Part shown: positions 8,868 through 18,039 of the stretch, piece by piece
How positions within the stretch are numbered: position 1 is the first letter of the stretch
How the letters are laid out: every line of letters starts with the position of its first letter
Source of the DNA: Alphaproteobacteria bacterium 33-17
GTDB lineage: Bacteria > Pseudomonadota > Alphaproteobacteria > Rickettsiales > 33-17
Length of the DNA: 64,000 nucleotides
Assembly: GCA_001897445.1 (NCBI GenBank)
Contig: MKSX01000020.1
Coordinates: 1-64,000 of the forward strand
Reading direction: 5' to 3'
Position numbers and translations under genes: made by a program
Notes under the pieces: generated by a model
Databases searched by the model: none
Told to the model about the DNA's origin: nothing
What the model saw: only the letters and a program-made list of their open reading frames with translations

Positions 8868-8895
8868 TCTTATCTCATTTAGGTTAAATATATAT

Positions 8896-9489
8896 ATGAA
8901 ATTAATAAAGATGGTGTTTGCTGTAATAATATTTGCTGTAGCAGCGTGCGCTGAGGATAAATCGAAGTTAAAGCCTTTTGACTATGAAAAGTGTAAATAT
9001 AGCGAAGGTTTTAGTTACGAAGAATGCATGGATTTACAGCTTTATAAAGCATTTGGAAAAGATTGGTACAAGGTTAAAGAATTTTGGTTTGAATTTCAAA
9101 ATGCAGTGAAAAACAATGATAAGGAAAAACTAGCTGACATGATGGATTATCCTCTTGATTTATTTCACTTAAATAAATTTGTAGCGCCGGATGACAGGGA
9201 AAGAGATGTAAAGCTTATGGTGATTAAAAATAAGGAAGAATTTTTAGAGAAATTCGATTTCATTTTTAATAAAAAATTTAAGAAAAATATTATTGAGAAA
9301 AGTTATACGGACATGATTGTATGGGGTAAGATAATAAGATCATATTCAGCATATAGTAGTGTTTACATATCAAAAAGGTGTGACTTCAAAAAAATAAAAC
9401 CCGCAGATTGTAAAAATATAAAGGTTTATTGGCTTAATAACGATGCAGTAACAATGGAAGAAATAGATACAGGTAAAATAATAGATTAG
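8896..9489 (+). CDS. Predicted lipoprotein with NTF2-like pattern
   Basis: The frame is open from a TTG at 8818, but the ATG at 8896 begins a proper signal peptide (MKLIKMVFAVIIFAVAACAE). That ends in a lipobox-like VAAC, so a lipoprotein of 197 residues is preferred. The mature part contains FWFEFQNAVKNNDKEKLADM, YPLDLF and IKNKEEFLEKFDFIF, a pattern seen in small NTF2-like periplasmic domains. Three further cysteines follow the lipidation site. It ends 11 bases before the lysozyme-like gene and is probably co-transcribed with it. No specific function is known to me; an inhibitor or immunity role for its neighbour is one guess. Confidence 0.6.
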   Translation: MKLIKMVFAVIIFAVAACAEDKSKLKPFDYEKCKYSEGFSYEECMDLQLYKAFGKDWYKVKEFWFEFQNAVKNNDKEKLADMMDYPLDLFHLNKFVAPDDRERDVKLMVIKNKEEFLEKFDFIFNKKFKKNIIEKSYTDMIVWGKIIRSYSAYSSVYISKRCDFKKIKPADCKNIKVYWLNNDAVTMEEIDTGKIID

Positions 9490-9500
9490 GATAAATAATA

Positions 9501-10817
9501 ATGACAAGTTCAATGAATGAAATAAAACAATTTAAAAAAACGCTAAAAAATTACAAGATGAATGATGAAGATTATAAATTAGTAAGATATCAATTTTTTA
9601 AGCTTAATGAAAAGGTAAGATCACATGTATATTTAGATAGTAGAAAAAATAAAACTGTTGGTATTGGTTTTAATATGGATCGAGGTGAAGCAAAAAGAGA
9701 GTGGGATGCAGCTTTCGATGAAGTTGGCATGGAAGTGCCGTTTCAGGATGTTTATGATGGGAATAGGGATTTAAGCGACGGTGAAATTAAAATATTATTC
9801 GATTTTTCAGTTAAAACTAGAGAAGATGAATTGAAAGTTATGTTTGGTAAAGAGGCATGGAAAAATAAGCTTAGGTACAATGAAAAATTAGCAATTGAAG
9901 ATATATTTTACAATAGTGGTTACATATATTTAAAAGCTGGTCAGCCACTTCGTGAGTATTTAAAGAAATATGTAGATACTGGCAATAAAGAATTTTTAAA
10001 ACAAGCCGTATTTGAAGTTAAAAATAATTGCGTAGATAAAATTAAAGCAGACTACACGGGTATGCAGGCAAGGCGTGATGCTGAAGCGGAAATGTTAGCT
10101 CCTGATGTTAATAACATGGAAAATATTGACGATTCGGTCAAGATTACATTGAATGACCACTTAGATCTTAAATGTGACATGGTGTTTAGTCAGCTTCAAA
10201 AACAGAACATTAAAACGGATATAAAACAGTCAGCATTTTTAGCTGAGGTTTTTAAAAATTTTTATAAAAATATTTTAACAGATGTTTCAAAAAGTGGCTC
10301 AGGAAAGTACATGTCTAAAATAGATTTAGCTAATAATTCTTTTGAATATTCTAATGATCAATATTATCCATTTAAAGCAGAGTTTATAATGAGTAAAGAT
10401 GATTTTGATTATATTAAAAAATTATGTTCCGAGAATTCAGTTGAAAATGTTATTAGTATGCTTAGTAAATTTGACAGTCCGTGCAATGTTATTCGTGAAG
10501 CAGTTTATTACAAGTTTTATTTTGCTAATAAGCAAATAGCAAAGTTACCAGCAAATTGGAAGGTTTTAAATAAAATATTTTATACAAAGTCTACTATTAC
10601 AGATGAGAATGGTTATATTCGCGATATTGGAGCGTATTTTGAATCCCCCAATATGAAATACAGCAATGGGTACGTTAAGTTCAGTCAGGTAATCCCTAAT
10701 GAAGTTAATGAGGAAATTTTACCAGTCTATCAGCATCTGTTTGGGATTGAGAATTACAATCCAAATATGATTTATTCTATCCCACAAATAAAGTATTATG
10801 ATGACTATTATATTTAA
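9501..10817 (+). CDS. T4-lysozyme-like (GH24) domain protein with unknown C-terminal half
   Basis: The first 200 residues of this 438-residue protein look like a phage T4-type lysozyme domain that cuts peptidoglycan glycan strands. Glu37, Asp46 and Thr52 have exactly the spacing of the T4 catalytic triad (E-8x-D-5x-T), inside VYLDSRKNKTVGIGFNMD. RRDAEAEML near residue 190 matches the Arg-Arg-x-Ala-Glu motif near the end of such domains. The last 230 residues are unrecognised, Lys/Asn/Tyr-rich and without membrane segments. No Sec signal peptide is visible, so export would need another route or lysis. It follows a predicted lipoprotein by 11 bases. Confidence 0.7.
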   Translation: MTSSMNEIKQFKKTLKNYKMNDEDYKLVRYQFFKLNEKVRSHVYLDSRKNKTVGIGFNMDRGEAKREWDAAFDEVGMEVPFQDVYDGNRDLSDGEIKILFDFSVKTREDELKVMFGKEAWKNKLRYNEKLAIEDIFYNSGYIYLKAGQPLREYLKKYVDTGNKEFLKQAVFEVKNNCVDKIKADYTGMQARRDAEAEMLAPDVNNMENIDDSVKITLNDHLDLKCDMVFSQLQKQNIKTDIKQSAFLAEVFKNFYKNILTDVSKSGSGKYMSKIDLANNSFEYSNDQYYPFKAEFIMSKDDFDYIKKLCSENSVENVISMLSKFDSPCNVIREAVYYKFYFANKQIAKLPANWKVLNKIFYTKSTITDENGYIRDIGAYFESPNMKYSNGYVKFSQVIPNEVNEEILPVYQHLFGIENYNPNMIYSIPQIKYYDDYYI

Positions 10818-10827
10818 TTTTCACACC

Positions 10828-12567
10828 TTAATTCTGAATACAATCCTCAATAAAAAACTCCGCTGATTCTCTACCGTTCCAGGTGCTAACTGAAATTTTT
10901 CCTATAATATCGCATGTTCCTTTATGAGTGAGCAGAAATCTTCCGATTTCACTATCTGCTGCTCTAAACGCCATCGCTTTAACCAAGCTGCTTGACATTT
11001 GGCTATCTGCAAGCAGAACCCTAACTGTAGAGCCTTTTAGAACATCGGCTTTGGCAATTCTAACGTTATTGATTTTAAATAACGGCTCGTGGTTGCCATT
11101 GCCGTATGGCTCGGCTATTTTAATCAGTTTTGCAAGCTCAAGGTTTACACCTGTTACCGCTATATCTGCATCATAGCACATAACGAATTCTTCGCTTAGG
11201 TTTGCGCTTGCTACTTTCTCGGCAAGATACATGTATAAATCATCAAGTTTTTGGCGCTCTACCGTAAAGCCAGCTGCCATTGCATGCCCACCACCTGCAA
11301 GTAAAAGACCGTCATTTTTAGCGGAAACTATTCCAGCTCCTATATCAACACCAACTACGGATCTTGCGGATGCTTTGCCAATATCTTTGTCAAAACTAAT
11401 AACAGCAGTAGGTTTATTGTATTTTTCCTTGATGCGCCCGCAGACAATGCCGATAACTCCAGGGTGCCAGTTGTCACCGCATGCAAATATTAGGGGCTGG
11501 TTGCTAACTTTTTCCTCAACCTGCATGAAGGCTTCATCTAAAACCAGTTGCTCGATAGATTTTCTTTCGCTATTAAACTTATCAAGTTTCACAGCATACT
11601 CATATGCTTCTTCATAGGTATCGGCTGATAAAAGCTTCATACCGAGGTAAGATTCACCAACCCTACCGCCAGCATTTATTCTGGGACCTAGAACGTAGCC
11701 CAAATGATATGTGGAGGAGGGGCAGTCTATGCCTGCAACATCGGCAAGTGCGGTAATCCCTTTATTTGTACGGCTCGCCATGACCTTAAGTCCTTGCGCT
11801 ACAAATGTGCGGTTAACGCCTGTAAGGGTCATCACGTCGCAGACTGTGCCAAGGGCAACAATATCAAGGAGTGAAAGTAAGTTTGGTTCTTTAACTGTAT
11901 CAAAGTATCCTTTTTGCCTTAGTATTTTGTTAATGCCAACAAGTGCTAAAAAGCTAACCCCAACTGCTGCTAAATTTGTATGGGGCGATGTTTCATCAAA
12001 GCGGTTTGGGTTAACAATAGCTAAGGCTTTAGGAAATGTAACATCGCTTAAATGGTGGTCTATGACAATAACATCTGTACCAAGACTGCTTGCAACTTCA
12101 ATAGGTTCAAAGGATAAAGTACCGCAATCAACCGTGATAATAAGCTTTACATCATTTTCAGCAAATTTGCGGAATGCATTAGAGTTAGGGCCATATCCTT
12201 CTTTTATACGGTCGGGAATGTATACTTCAAAGTTTGTATAGCCAATCATTTTGAAATATTTGGCAAATAATGCGCTAGATGTCGCGCCATCTACGTCATA
12301 ATCACCAAAAACCACGATTTTTTCACCGTTATATATGCTATCAACTATTCTATTGGCAGCTTTTTCCATATCTTTTAAATGGAAAGGGTCAGGAAGATCG
12401 GTACGAATTTGTGGGTTTAAATAGTTATCTATTTTCTCAACATTATCATTACGAGCCAGAATAATGCGCGAAGATATATCGTTTAAGGCAAATTTTTGCA
12501 TCAGAAACGCAAGACTTCTATCGTCCAGGTGTTTTTGTTGCCACTTTATTTTTCTAACAGATAACAT
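10828..12567 (-). CDS. recJ: Single-stranded-DNA-specific exonuclease RecJ
   Basis: A 5'-3' single-strand exonuclease for recombination and mismatch repair. It shows the DHH phosphoesterase motifs VFGDYDVDGATSSA, ITVDCGTLS and VIDHHLSD in the N-terminal half. The DHHA1 region with AGGGHAMAAGFTV follows, then a C-terminal OB-fold-like part. The 579-residue length is typical. It runs convergent to the lysozyme-like gene (10 bases apart) and starts three bases after lptF ends. Confidence 0.95.
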   Translation of the reverse strand: MLSVRKIKWQQKHLDDRSLAFLMQKFALNDISSRIILARNDNVEKIDNYLNPQIRTDLPDPFHLKDMEKAANRIVDSIYNGEKIVVFGDYDVDGATSSALFAKYFKMIGYTNFEVYIPDRIKEGYGPNSNAFRKFAENDVKLIITVDCGTLSFEPIEVASSLGTDVIVIDHHLSDVTFPKALAIVNPNRFDETSPHTNLAAVGVSFLALVGINKILRQKGYFDTVKEPNLLSLLDIVALGTVCDVMTLTGVNRTFVAQGLKVMASRTNKGITALADVAGIDCPSSTYHLGYVLGPRINAGGRVGESYLGMKLLSADTYEEAYEYAVKLDKFNSERKSIEQLVLDEAFMQVEEKVSNQPLIFACGDNWHPGVIGIVCGRIKEKYNKPTAVISFDKDIGKASARSVVGVDIGAGIVSAKNDGLLLAGGGHAMAAGFTVERQKLDDLYMYLAEKVASANLSEEFVMCYDADIAVTGVNLELAKLIKIAEPYGNGNHEPLFKINNVRIAKADVLKGSTVRVLLADSQMSSSLVKAMAFRAADSEIGRFLLTHKGTCDIIGKISVSTWNGRESAEFFIEDCIQN

Positions 12568-12570
12568 ATT

Positions 12571-13632
12571 TTAATTCTTTTGAAGTTGCCACATACTTAC
12601 AGATGATACCGAAAGCAGGTATACATAAATAAGTGGGACAAGATTAATATTCCTGGCTGATAACATAACTAAAAGCACAATGCCTGCCGTTACAACGGTT
12701 GCGGCAAGGGAAGTTTTAAATACATTTTTAAAATATCCATAACGAGAATTCTTAGACTTAAGTAAAATAGATAACGCAACCAAACTTAGGGTGATATTTA
12801 ATAATGGCCATGCAATACGATTATTTATTTCAGAAATCATTTTTGTATAAATATCGCTATCTTTATCAAGGTTTTTAAATAATTCCACAATATTCATTTC
12901 TTCGGGGTCTTTATTAAGACTATAGCTGGATTTAACAAAATTACTGATATTAACAGGGAATTTATCAAAGGCTAATACGTTGATCTTATTGTCCTTTTTT
13001 TCCTGACGATTACCCGAGGTTAGTTCAAATATGGTCTGATCGCCATTATTCACAACTTTTGCTTCTTTCGCTAGTATTAGAACGTCTTTGTTTTCATCAC
13101 GTTCGTCACTTACCAAAATGCCTTTAAAGTTTGAGTTATTTTCAATTTGATCAATAAAAATTGTAATCCCTTTAATCGGCTCAGTAAAAACCCCTTCCTG
13201 CAGCACCATAGCTGCGTAGTTATGTTGCAGAAACCTCTTTTTCTCCTGAAAAGTCGATGCTGATGTAGGTGTAATAAAACAGCTAAACGCAAAGCCGATA
13301 AGTGTTGCAATGCTTGCGACATATAAACCAGGTTTTGCTATAGCAAAATTATTTTGCCCAATCGATTTCATAACTGTAATTTCATTGTCATTCATCATTT
13401 TATGATAGAAAAATACTATTCCAATACAAACAGAAATGGGCAAAACCATATTAATAAAAGTTGGCATCATAAGCATAGTTACTGTAAAAATAATACCGAC
13501 ATCTATGCCTTTGTTCACAATAAAATCAATAAACCTAAGTGACTGCGTAAGCCATACTAAAAAGGTAAAAGTAAAGATTACCAATAGTATTGGGTAAATG
13601 AGTGATTTTGAAATATAACGGTTAAGTAGCAT
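12571..13632 (-). CDS. lptF: LPS export permease LptF
   Basis: Inner-membrane subunit of the LptB2FG lipopolysaccharide extractor. The N-terminal block (WLTQSLRFIDFIVNKGIDV, then DNEITVMKSIGQ) matches alphaproteobacterial LptF more than LptG. Two membrane-helix groups flank a periplasmic beta-jellyroll region (about residues 130-250). Length is 353 residues. A cell that keeps this gene is likely to export LPS to its outer membrane. It is in line with the dipeptidase gene upstream (5 bases) and recJ downstream (3 bases), so the three probably share a transcript. Confidence 0.88.
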   Translation of the reverse strand: MLLNRYISKSLIYPILLVIFTFTFLVWLTQSLRFIDFIVNKGIDVGIIFTVTMLMMPTFINMVLPISVCIGIVFFYHKMMNDNEITVMKSIGQNNFAIAKPGLYVASIATLIGFAFSCFITPTSASTFQEKKRFLQHNYAAMVLQEGVFTEPIKGITIFIDQIENNSNFKGILVSDERDENKDVLILAKEAKVVNNGDQTIFELTSGNRQEKKDNKINVLAFDKFPVNISNFVKSSYSLNKDPEEMNIVELFKNLDKDSDIYTKMISEINNRIAWPLLNITLSLVALSILLKSKNSRYGYFKNVFKTSLAATVVTAGIVLLVMLSARNINLVPLIYVYLLSVSSVSMWQLQKN

Positions 13633-13637
13633 ATATA

Positions 13638-14201
13638 TTACATTATACTTATAGGTGCATCATTGTCATGAAGCTTTGGGTAATCATATGGATTTGGCAG
13701 TTGATAATGCCACCATTCATATTTATAAAATTCAAATCCGGCAAATGTCATAATTCCAAGTAGCAACATTCTGTTTTTTAAAACTTCATCTCTAACTTCA
13801 AAACTTGTATGATGGGCGCTTTCTTCAAATGAGTCAAACGCAGTACCCATGTCTAGCTCATTATTATTTTGGTCAACCAGTGTAAGATCTATAGCAATTC
13901 CACGTGTATGAGTCGCAATTCCATTGTCAGGGTCTGAAACATAATTTGAGCCTGGAAAAGCGTCATACATCAATTTCTGAGCTTCAAATGGTCTAAAGCC
14001 ATCAAAAATTTTAAGCTTATAACCCATGCGACTTGCAGACTCTACTGCTTTTTCCAGTGCCTGATAAGCATTAATATGAAGCATAACAACTGGCTTCTGG
14101 TATATTTGCGTTCCAACGAAATTGTCGTTAGTTGCATATTTGACATCTAGTATCACATCCAGTTTTGCGGTATCTATAATAATTAAATCAGATTTTATCA
14201 T
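13638..14201 (-). CDS. D-alanyl-D-alanine dipeptidase, VanX/DdpX family
   Basis: Zinc dipeptidase that splits D-Ala-D-Ala. The residues expected for the family are all present: Arg70 in DGFRP, zinc ligands His98 and Asp105 in THTRGIAIDL, and the general base Glu162 with ligand His165 in EWWHY. At 187 residues it is close to VanX length. No signal peptide is seen, so it would act in the cytosol on released or recycled dipeptide. There is no VanA or VanH beside it, so peptidoglycan turnover or nutrition is more likely than glycopeptide resistance. Confidence 0.88.
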   Translation of the reverse strand: MIKSDLIIIDTAKLDVILDVKYATNDNFVGTQIYQKPVVMLHINAYQALEKAVESASRMGYKLKIFDGFRPFEAQKLMYDAFPGSNYVSDPDNGIATHTRGIAIDLTLVDQNNNELDMGTAFDSFEESAHHTSFEVRDEVLKNRMLLLGIMTFAGFEFYKYEWWHYQLPNPYDYPKLHDNDAPISIM

Positions 14202-14289
14202 AATTTATTAGCATAATAAGTTTTGTATTGTTATTATACTATTTATCACATACAAATATATTGCAATAAAAAGTTCATAGAGATTTGTT

Positions 14290-15429
14290 ATGAAAAAAAT
14301 AACAATTTTACAAGTTGTCCCATCTTTATATTCAGGTGGGGTGGAAAGAGGCACTGTTGAAATTTCGGAAGCTATAGTTAAAGCTGGTATGAATTCTATA
14401 GTTGTCTCAAGCGGCGGAACCATGGCGTCAAAGATTACAGACCATGGTGGTATGCATATTACCCTAAACGTTGCTTCAAAAAACCCTTTTGTCATTAGAA
14501 GTAATATTAAAAAAATATTAGCAATTATAGAAAATTATAATGTAAGCCTTGTGCATGCAAGAAGCAGAGCGCCAGCGTGGAGTTGCTATAAAGCTTGTAA
14601 AATTAAAAATATACCATTTGTAACAACCTTTCATGGTACGTATGGTCACAATTTTATTAAAAAACACTATAATAAAGTAATGACATATGGTGATAGAGTT
14701 ATTGCAGTATCAAATTACATTAAGGAATATATATCAAAGCATTTTCCAAAAGCTTTAGAGCGTACTTTGGTGATACACAGGGGTGTGGATACTCATCATT
14801 TTGACCCATATGCCGTACCTGAGCAACGTATTGTTAATGCAAAAGTTAATTTAAATATTAATGATATAGGCGATAAATCGGTAATATTGTTACCAGCAAG
14901 GGTAACCCGCTGGAAAGGTCATTTGTTATTTATCGAGGCACTTAAGCAACTTGATAAAAGCAAGTATAGAGCAGTAATATTGGGCGATAGTAAAGGACAT
15001 AGTAACTATCTTTCAGAACTTAAAGATGTTGTGGAAAAAGCAGGATTAGAGGGAAATGTTACATTTGTTGAGCATTTATTTGATATGTCGGCAATTTATA
15101 TGGTGTCTGATATTGTTGTAATTCCTTCGCTAAAGCCCGAAGCATTTGGCAGGGTTGCAATAGAAGCGCAGTCTATGGCTAAGATTGTTTTAGCCAGTAA
15201 TATAGGCGGGGCTATTGAAACAATAATCGATGAAGAAACAGGCTTCTTGTTTGAATCGGGCAGTAGTGATGATCTTGCACTAAGGCTTCATGAAATTATG
15301 ACTATGGATTCTAAGCACAGACAAAGATTGGGAATTAAAGCAAGAGAGCATATTATTGAAAACTTTACACTTGCTAAAATGCAGGCTGATACTATAAAAG
15401 TTTATAAAGAACTTTTAAATATAGTATAA
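14290..15429 (+). CDS. GT4-family glycosyltransferase
   Basis: GT-B fold glycosyltransferase of family 4, probably acting on LPS or a surface glycan at the inner face of the membrane. The N-terminal LQVVPSLYSGGVERGTVEIS and the C-terminal donor-binding block KPEAFGRVAIEAQSMAK (the E-x7-E motif) are typical. Acceptor and donor sugars cannot be told. It is followed one base later by a GT2 gene, which points to a two-gene glycan unit. Confidence 0.88.
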   Translation: MKKITILQVVPSLYSGGVERGTVEISEAIVKAGMNSIVVSSGGTMASKITDHGGMHITLNVASKNPFVIRSNIKKILAIIENYNVSLVHARSRAPAWSCYKACKIKNIPFVTTFHGTYGHNFIKKHYNKVMTYGDRVIAVSNYIKEYISKHFPKALERTLVIHRGVDTHHFDPYAVPEQRIVNAKVNLNINDIGDKSVILLPARVTRWKGHLLFIEALKQLDKSKYRAVILGDSKGHSNYLSELKDVVEKAGLEGNVTFVEHLFDMSAIYMVSDIVVIPSLKPEAFGRVAIEAQSMAKIVLASNIGGAIETIIDEETGFLFESGSSDDLALRLHEIMTMDSKHRQRLGIKAREHIIENFTLAKMQADTIKVYKELLNIV

Positions 15430-15430
15430 A

Positions 15431-16225
15431 ATGCATAAGCTTTCAGTATTTATAATCACAAAAAACGAAGAAAAACGTATTGCTAAAGTATTAGATAGCA
15501 TTTCAGCAATTGCATCTGAAGTTATTGTAGTTGATAGCGGAAGTACCGATGGTACCGAAGAAATTGTAAAATCTTACGGACATAAATTTGTCTATAATTC
15601 ATGGAATGGTTATGAAAAACAAAAGATATTTGGTGAAGCGATTTGTTCACATGACTGGATTTTAAATATTGATGCCGATGAACCATTAAGCCCAGAGCTT
15701 GCAGGTGAAATTTATAATATATTAAAAAAAGAATCACCTGAATTTAATTGCTATAGAATTCCTATCAGGATTGTTCATAGAATATCTAAACATAATTCAA
15801 AATTTGCTCCTACTAACAGTCCGATAAGGCTTTATAATAAGAAATATGCGTCTTTTAGCGCTAAAAAAGTTACGGGTCTTGCTCATGATTCTGTATTCCC
15901 AAAAGATGCTAAAGAGCCTGTTGGTAAGCTTAAGCATCCTGTTTATCATATGTCACTGATATCTATTGATCAGGCTGTTGAGAAAGCGCATTTCGTAAGC
16001 ACTGTGCAGGCAAATGACCTTATCATGAAAAATCGTATTCCTGGTAGGTTGAGAATAGTATTTGAGCTATTTGCTGCATTCTTTAAGGCTTATATTTTGC
16101 GCAGGTACTTTCTATTTGGATTTGACGGTTTTGTAGATAGTGCAATTTTTGCATTTGCAAGGTTTTTAAGGCTCGCAAAAGCCAGAGAGTATTATTTAAC
16201 AAAAGTAGATACTTCCCGCGAATAA
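15431..16225 (+). CDS. GT2-family glycosyltransferase, WaaE/KdtX-like
   Basis: GT-A fold glycosyltransferase. LSVFIITKNEEKRIAKVLDS, EVIVVDSGSTDGT and WILNIDADEPLS give the nucleotide-binding and D-x-D motifs. The overall layout matches the WaaE/KdtX group of lipopolysaccharide core glucosyltransferases. The start lies one base after the previous glycosyltransferase gene. The C-terminal part has a hydrophobic, aromatic stretch that may lie on the membrane. Confidence 0.87.
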   Translation: MHKLSVFIITKNEEKRIAKVLDSISAIASEVIVVDSGSTDGTEEIVKSYGHKFVYNSWNGYEKQKIFGEAICSHDWILNIDADEPLSPELAGEIYNILKKESPEFNCYRIPIRIVHRISKHNSKFAPTNSPIRLYNKKYASFSAKKVTGLAHDSVFPKDAKEPVGKLKHPVYHMSLISIDQAVEKAHFVSTVQANDLIMKNRIPGRLRIVFELFAAFFKAYILRRYFLFGFDGFVDSAIFAFARFLRLAKAREYYLTKVDTSRE

Positions 16226-16309
16226 GTAAATGAACTTGCTTCAAATTAATTTATTGTTATATAATAAGGTTAATATAGAAATTAACATAAATTTGTAAGC
16301 AAGGTAACA

Positions 16310-17290
16310 ATGCAGAAAGGTACGGTAGGTGTCATCGGAGCCGGTGATATAGGTTTTAATATTGCCGAAGTAATGGCGTTAAAAGGGCATGACGTTATTG
16401 TTTATAACAGATATCACGAAGTAGATGGCAAGCCGGGTCCTTACTGGTTATCTAAAATGGGTATTGTGATGGATATCAACGATTCATTGCAGCTACCAGG
16501 GGCTGGAAGTGTATGTCTGGTTCATGACCTTGATAAACTGAGTAACGTTGATTACATTGTAATTACAGCTGGTGCTAAACGCAGTAGCCCTGAAGAGACA
16601 AGAGAAGAGCTGGCAGGTAAAAATGCTAAGATTATTGCTGGTTTCGCAGAGTTAATATCCAAAAATAGCAAAGCACTTACTTTAATTGTAACTAATCCTA
16701 TTGATTTTTTAGCTAGATATCTAATTGAAGAAGTTGCTAAAGTATCAGGTAAAAAATTAGAAGAAGTGGCTAAAAAAATCGTGGGCGTTTCATATGTTGA
16801 TACTATGAGACTTAAAAACGCTGTAAAAGAATTTCTGGAAATTCACCATCCTGAAGTTACAAACCCTATCATAGAAGGTATTGCGCTTGGAGAACATGGT
16901 CCTGCAATGGTTCCTATTATGAGTCAGGTGACAGTTAATGCAAGACCGCTTACAGATTTTGCTAACGAAGACCAAATTGAAGCTATCAGAAAGCAAACAG
17001 TGCTTAGAGGTAATGATATTATTAAGCTTACAGGTGCGTCATCTGTTATGGGTCCTGCGCACGCAGTATGTTATATGATTGAGCAAATTGACCTTAACCC
17101 AAGGGTTCAACTGCCATGTTCTGTATGGGATAATGGTAGCTGTATAGGTAAGCTTGTTGAGTTTTTAGCAAGGCAAGCTCATAAAATTTTACAGGTTACA
17201 AAATCTGACCTGGAACTTGAAATGATGAAAAAATGTAAAACAACACTTGACGCACAATACAATGCCATTATAGGATTATTAAAAAAATAA
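16310..17290 (+). CDS. mdh: Malate dehydrogenase (LDH/MDH superfamily), divergent
   Basis: NAD(P)-dependent 2-hydroxyacid dehydrogenase of the LDH/MDH superfamily, 326 residues. VIGAGDIGFNIA (residues 8-19) is the dinucleotide-binding glycine motif, TNPID the cofactor/substrate loop, VDTMR the catalytic Asp/Arg segment, and GEHGP carries the proton-transfer His. In the mobile loop AGAKRSSPEETREEL, Arg91 falls near the position that is Arg in malate and Gln in lactate enzymes, although the loop seems one residue longer. The end of the second strand reads VYNR (Asn33-Arg34) where NAD-preferring enzymes carry an acidic residue. Malate is the likeliest substrate; cofactor choice is open. Confidence 0.8.
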   Translation: MQKGTVGVIGAGDIGFNIAEVMALKGHDVIVYNRYHEVDGKPGPYWLSKMGIVMDINDSLQLPGAGSVCLVHDLDKLSNVDYIVITAGAKRSSPEETREELAGKNAKIIAGFAELISKNSKALTLIVTNPIDFLARYLIEEVAKVSGKKLEEVAKKIVGVSYVDTMRLKNAVKEFLEIHHPEVTNPIIEGIALGEHGPAMVPIMSQVTVNARPLTDFANEDQIEAIRKQTVLRGNDIIKLTGASSVMGPAHAVCYMIEQIDLNPRVQLPCSVWDNGSCIGKLVEFLARQAHKILQVTKSDLELEMMKKCKTTLDAQYNAIIGLLKK

Positions 17291-17307
17291 TATTTTGGCA
17301 ATTTTAG

Positions 17308-17973
17308 ATGCAGTCAAATGATAATAGTGGTGAATTTCACCTTGAGATCTCAAAAGAAACCAAAAGGCTCGAGCAGTATATTGCTTATGTTTTGTCAGAA
17401 ATTGAGATTATAAATCAGGAAATTGCATCTATTAAAAATCAGCTAAGAACTTTTACAACAAAGTTTATAGATGAACTATCGCTAATGTTTGACCAGTTTG
17501 GAAATAGCGATGATTTAACTTTAAAACAAAGTAATGACAATAAAGAAGATAACAATATATCTTATATTCAATCAGATTATCTGAAGCCTTTGTATAAAAC
17601 ACTACTCAAAAAATTACATCTGGTAGTTTGTCAAAGCAATAACCTTAACCTTATCAACATTCTAAACCATGCATATAGAAACGCCGATATGCATACTCTT
17701 ATAAAGCTTGAACAAACCCTTATGGACAATAACTATAATTTTGGTGGTTATGACTATATGTGTTACCTAGATGACATATACAGTTATTACACTGTTATAT
17801 TAAATAAGGTGAAAAGGACAAAAGCTTTTCTACTTGCAAGCGAAGATTATAAATTGTATTTAAAATATGTGTATGGTAAGGCGGAAGGGCAGGTTATTCA
17901 TGAAATTGACCAGGAAGAAGCCGAAAAAATGCATCTTAAACTAAAATTTATTTTTGAAGAACCAAAACAATAA
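17308..17973 (+). CDS. Hypothetical coiled-coil protein upstream of motA
   Basis: I do not recognise this 221-residue protein. Residues 10-65 form a likely coiled coil (KRLEQYIAYVLSEIEIINQE), followed by an acidic, polar linker and a helical region rich in Tyr and Leu. There is no signal peptide or membrane segment. It starts 17 bases after mdh and ends 66 bases before motA on the same strand, so a motility-linked role is possible but rests only on position. Confidence 0.6.
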   Translation: MQSNDNSGEFHLEISKETKRLEQYIAYVLSEIEIINQEIASIKNQLRTFTTKFIDELSLMFDQFGNSDDLTLKQSNDNKEDNNISYIQSDYLKPLYKTLLKKLHLVVCQSNNLNLINILNHAYRNADMHTLIKLEQTLMDNNYNFGGYDYMCYLDDIYSYYTVILNKVKRTKAFLLASEDYKLYLKYVYGKAEGQVIHEIDQEEAEKMHLKLKFIFEEPKQ

Positions 17974-18039
17974 TTATACATATTGCATAATAGTTAAAAA
18001 TTTAATATAATTAATTATATATTAGATTTAGAGATTATC

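Noticed and set aside
8818..8895. Upstream TTG extension of the lipoprotein gene
   Set aside because: It would place 26 residues in front of a good signal peptide and lies over a possible terminator hairpin of rnhB.
13638..14201. Vancomycin-resistance-type vanX cluster
   Set aside because: The dipeptidase is clear but no VanA ligase or VanH dehydrogenase is nearby, and glycopeptides do not normally cross Gram-negative outer membranes.
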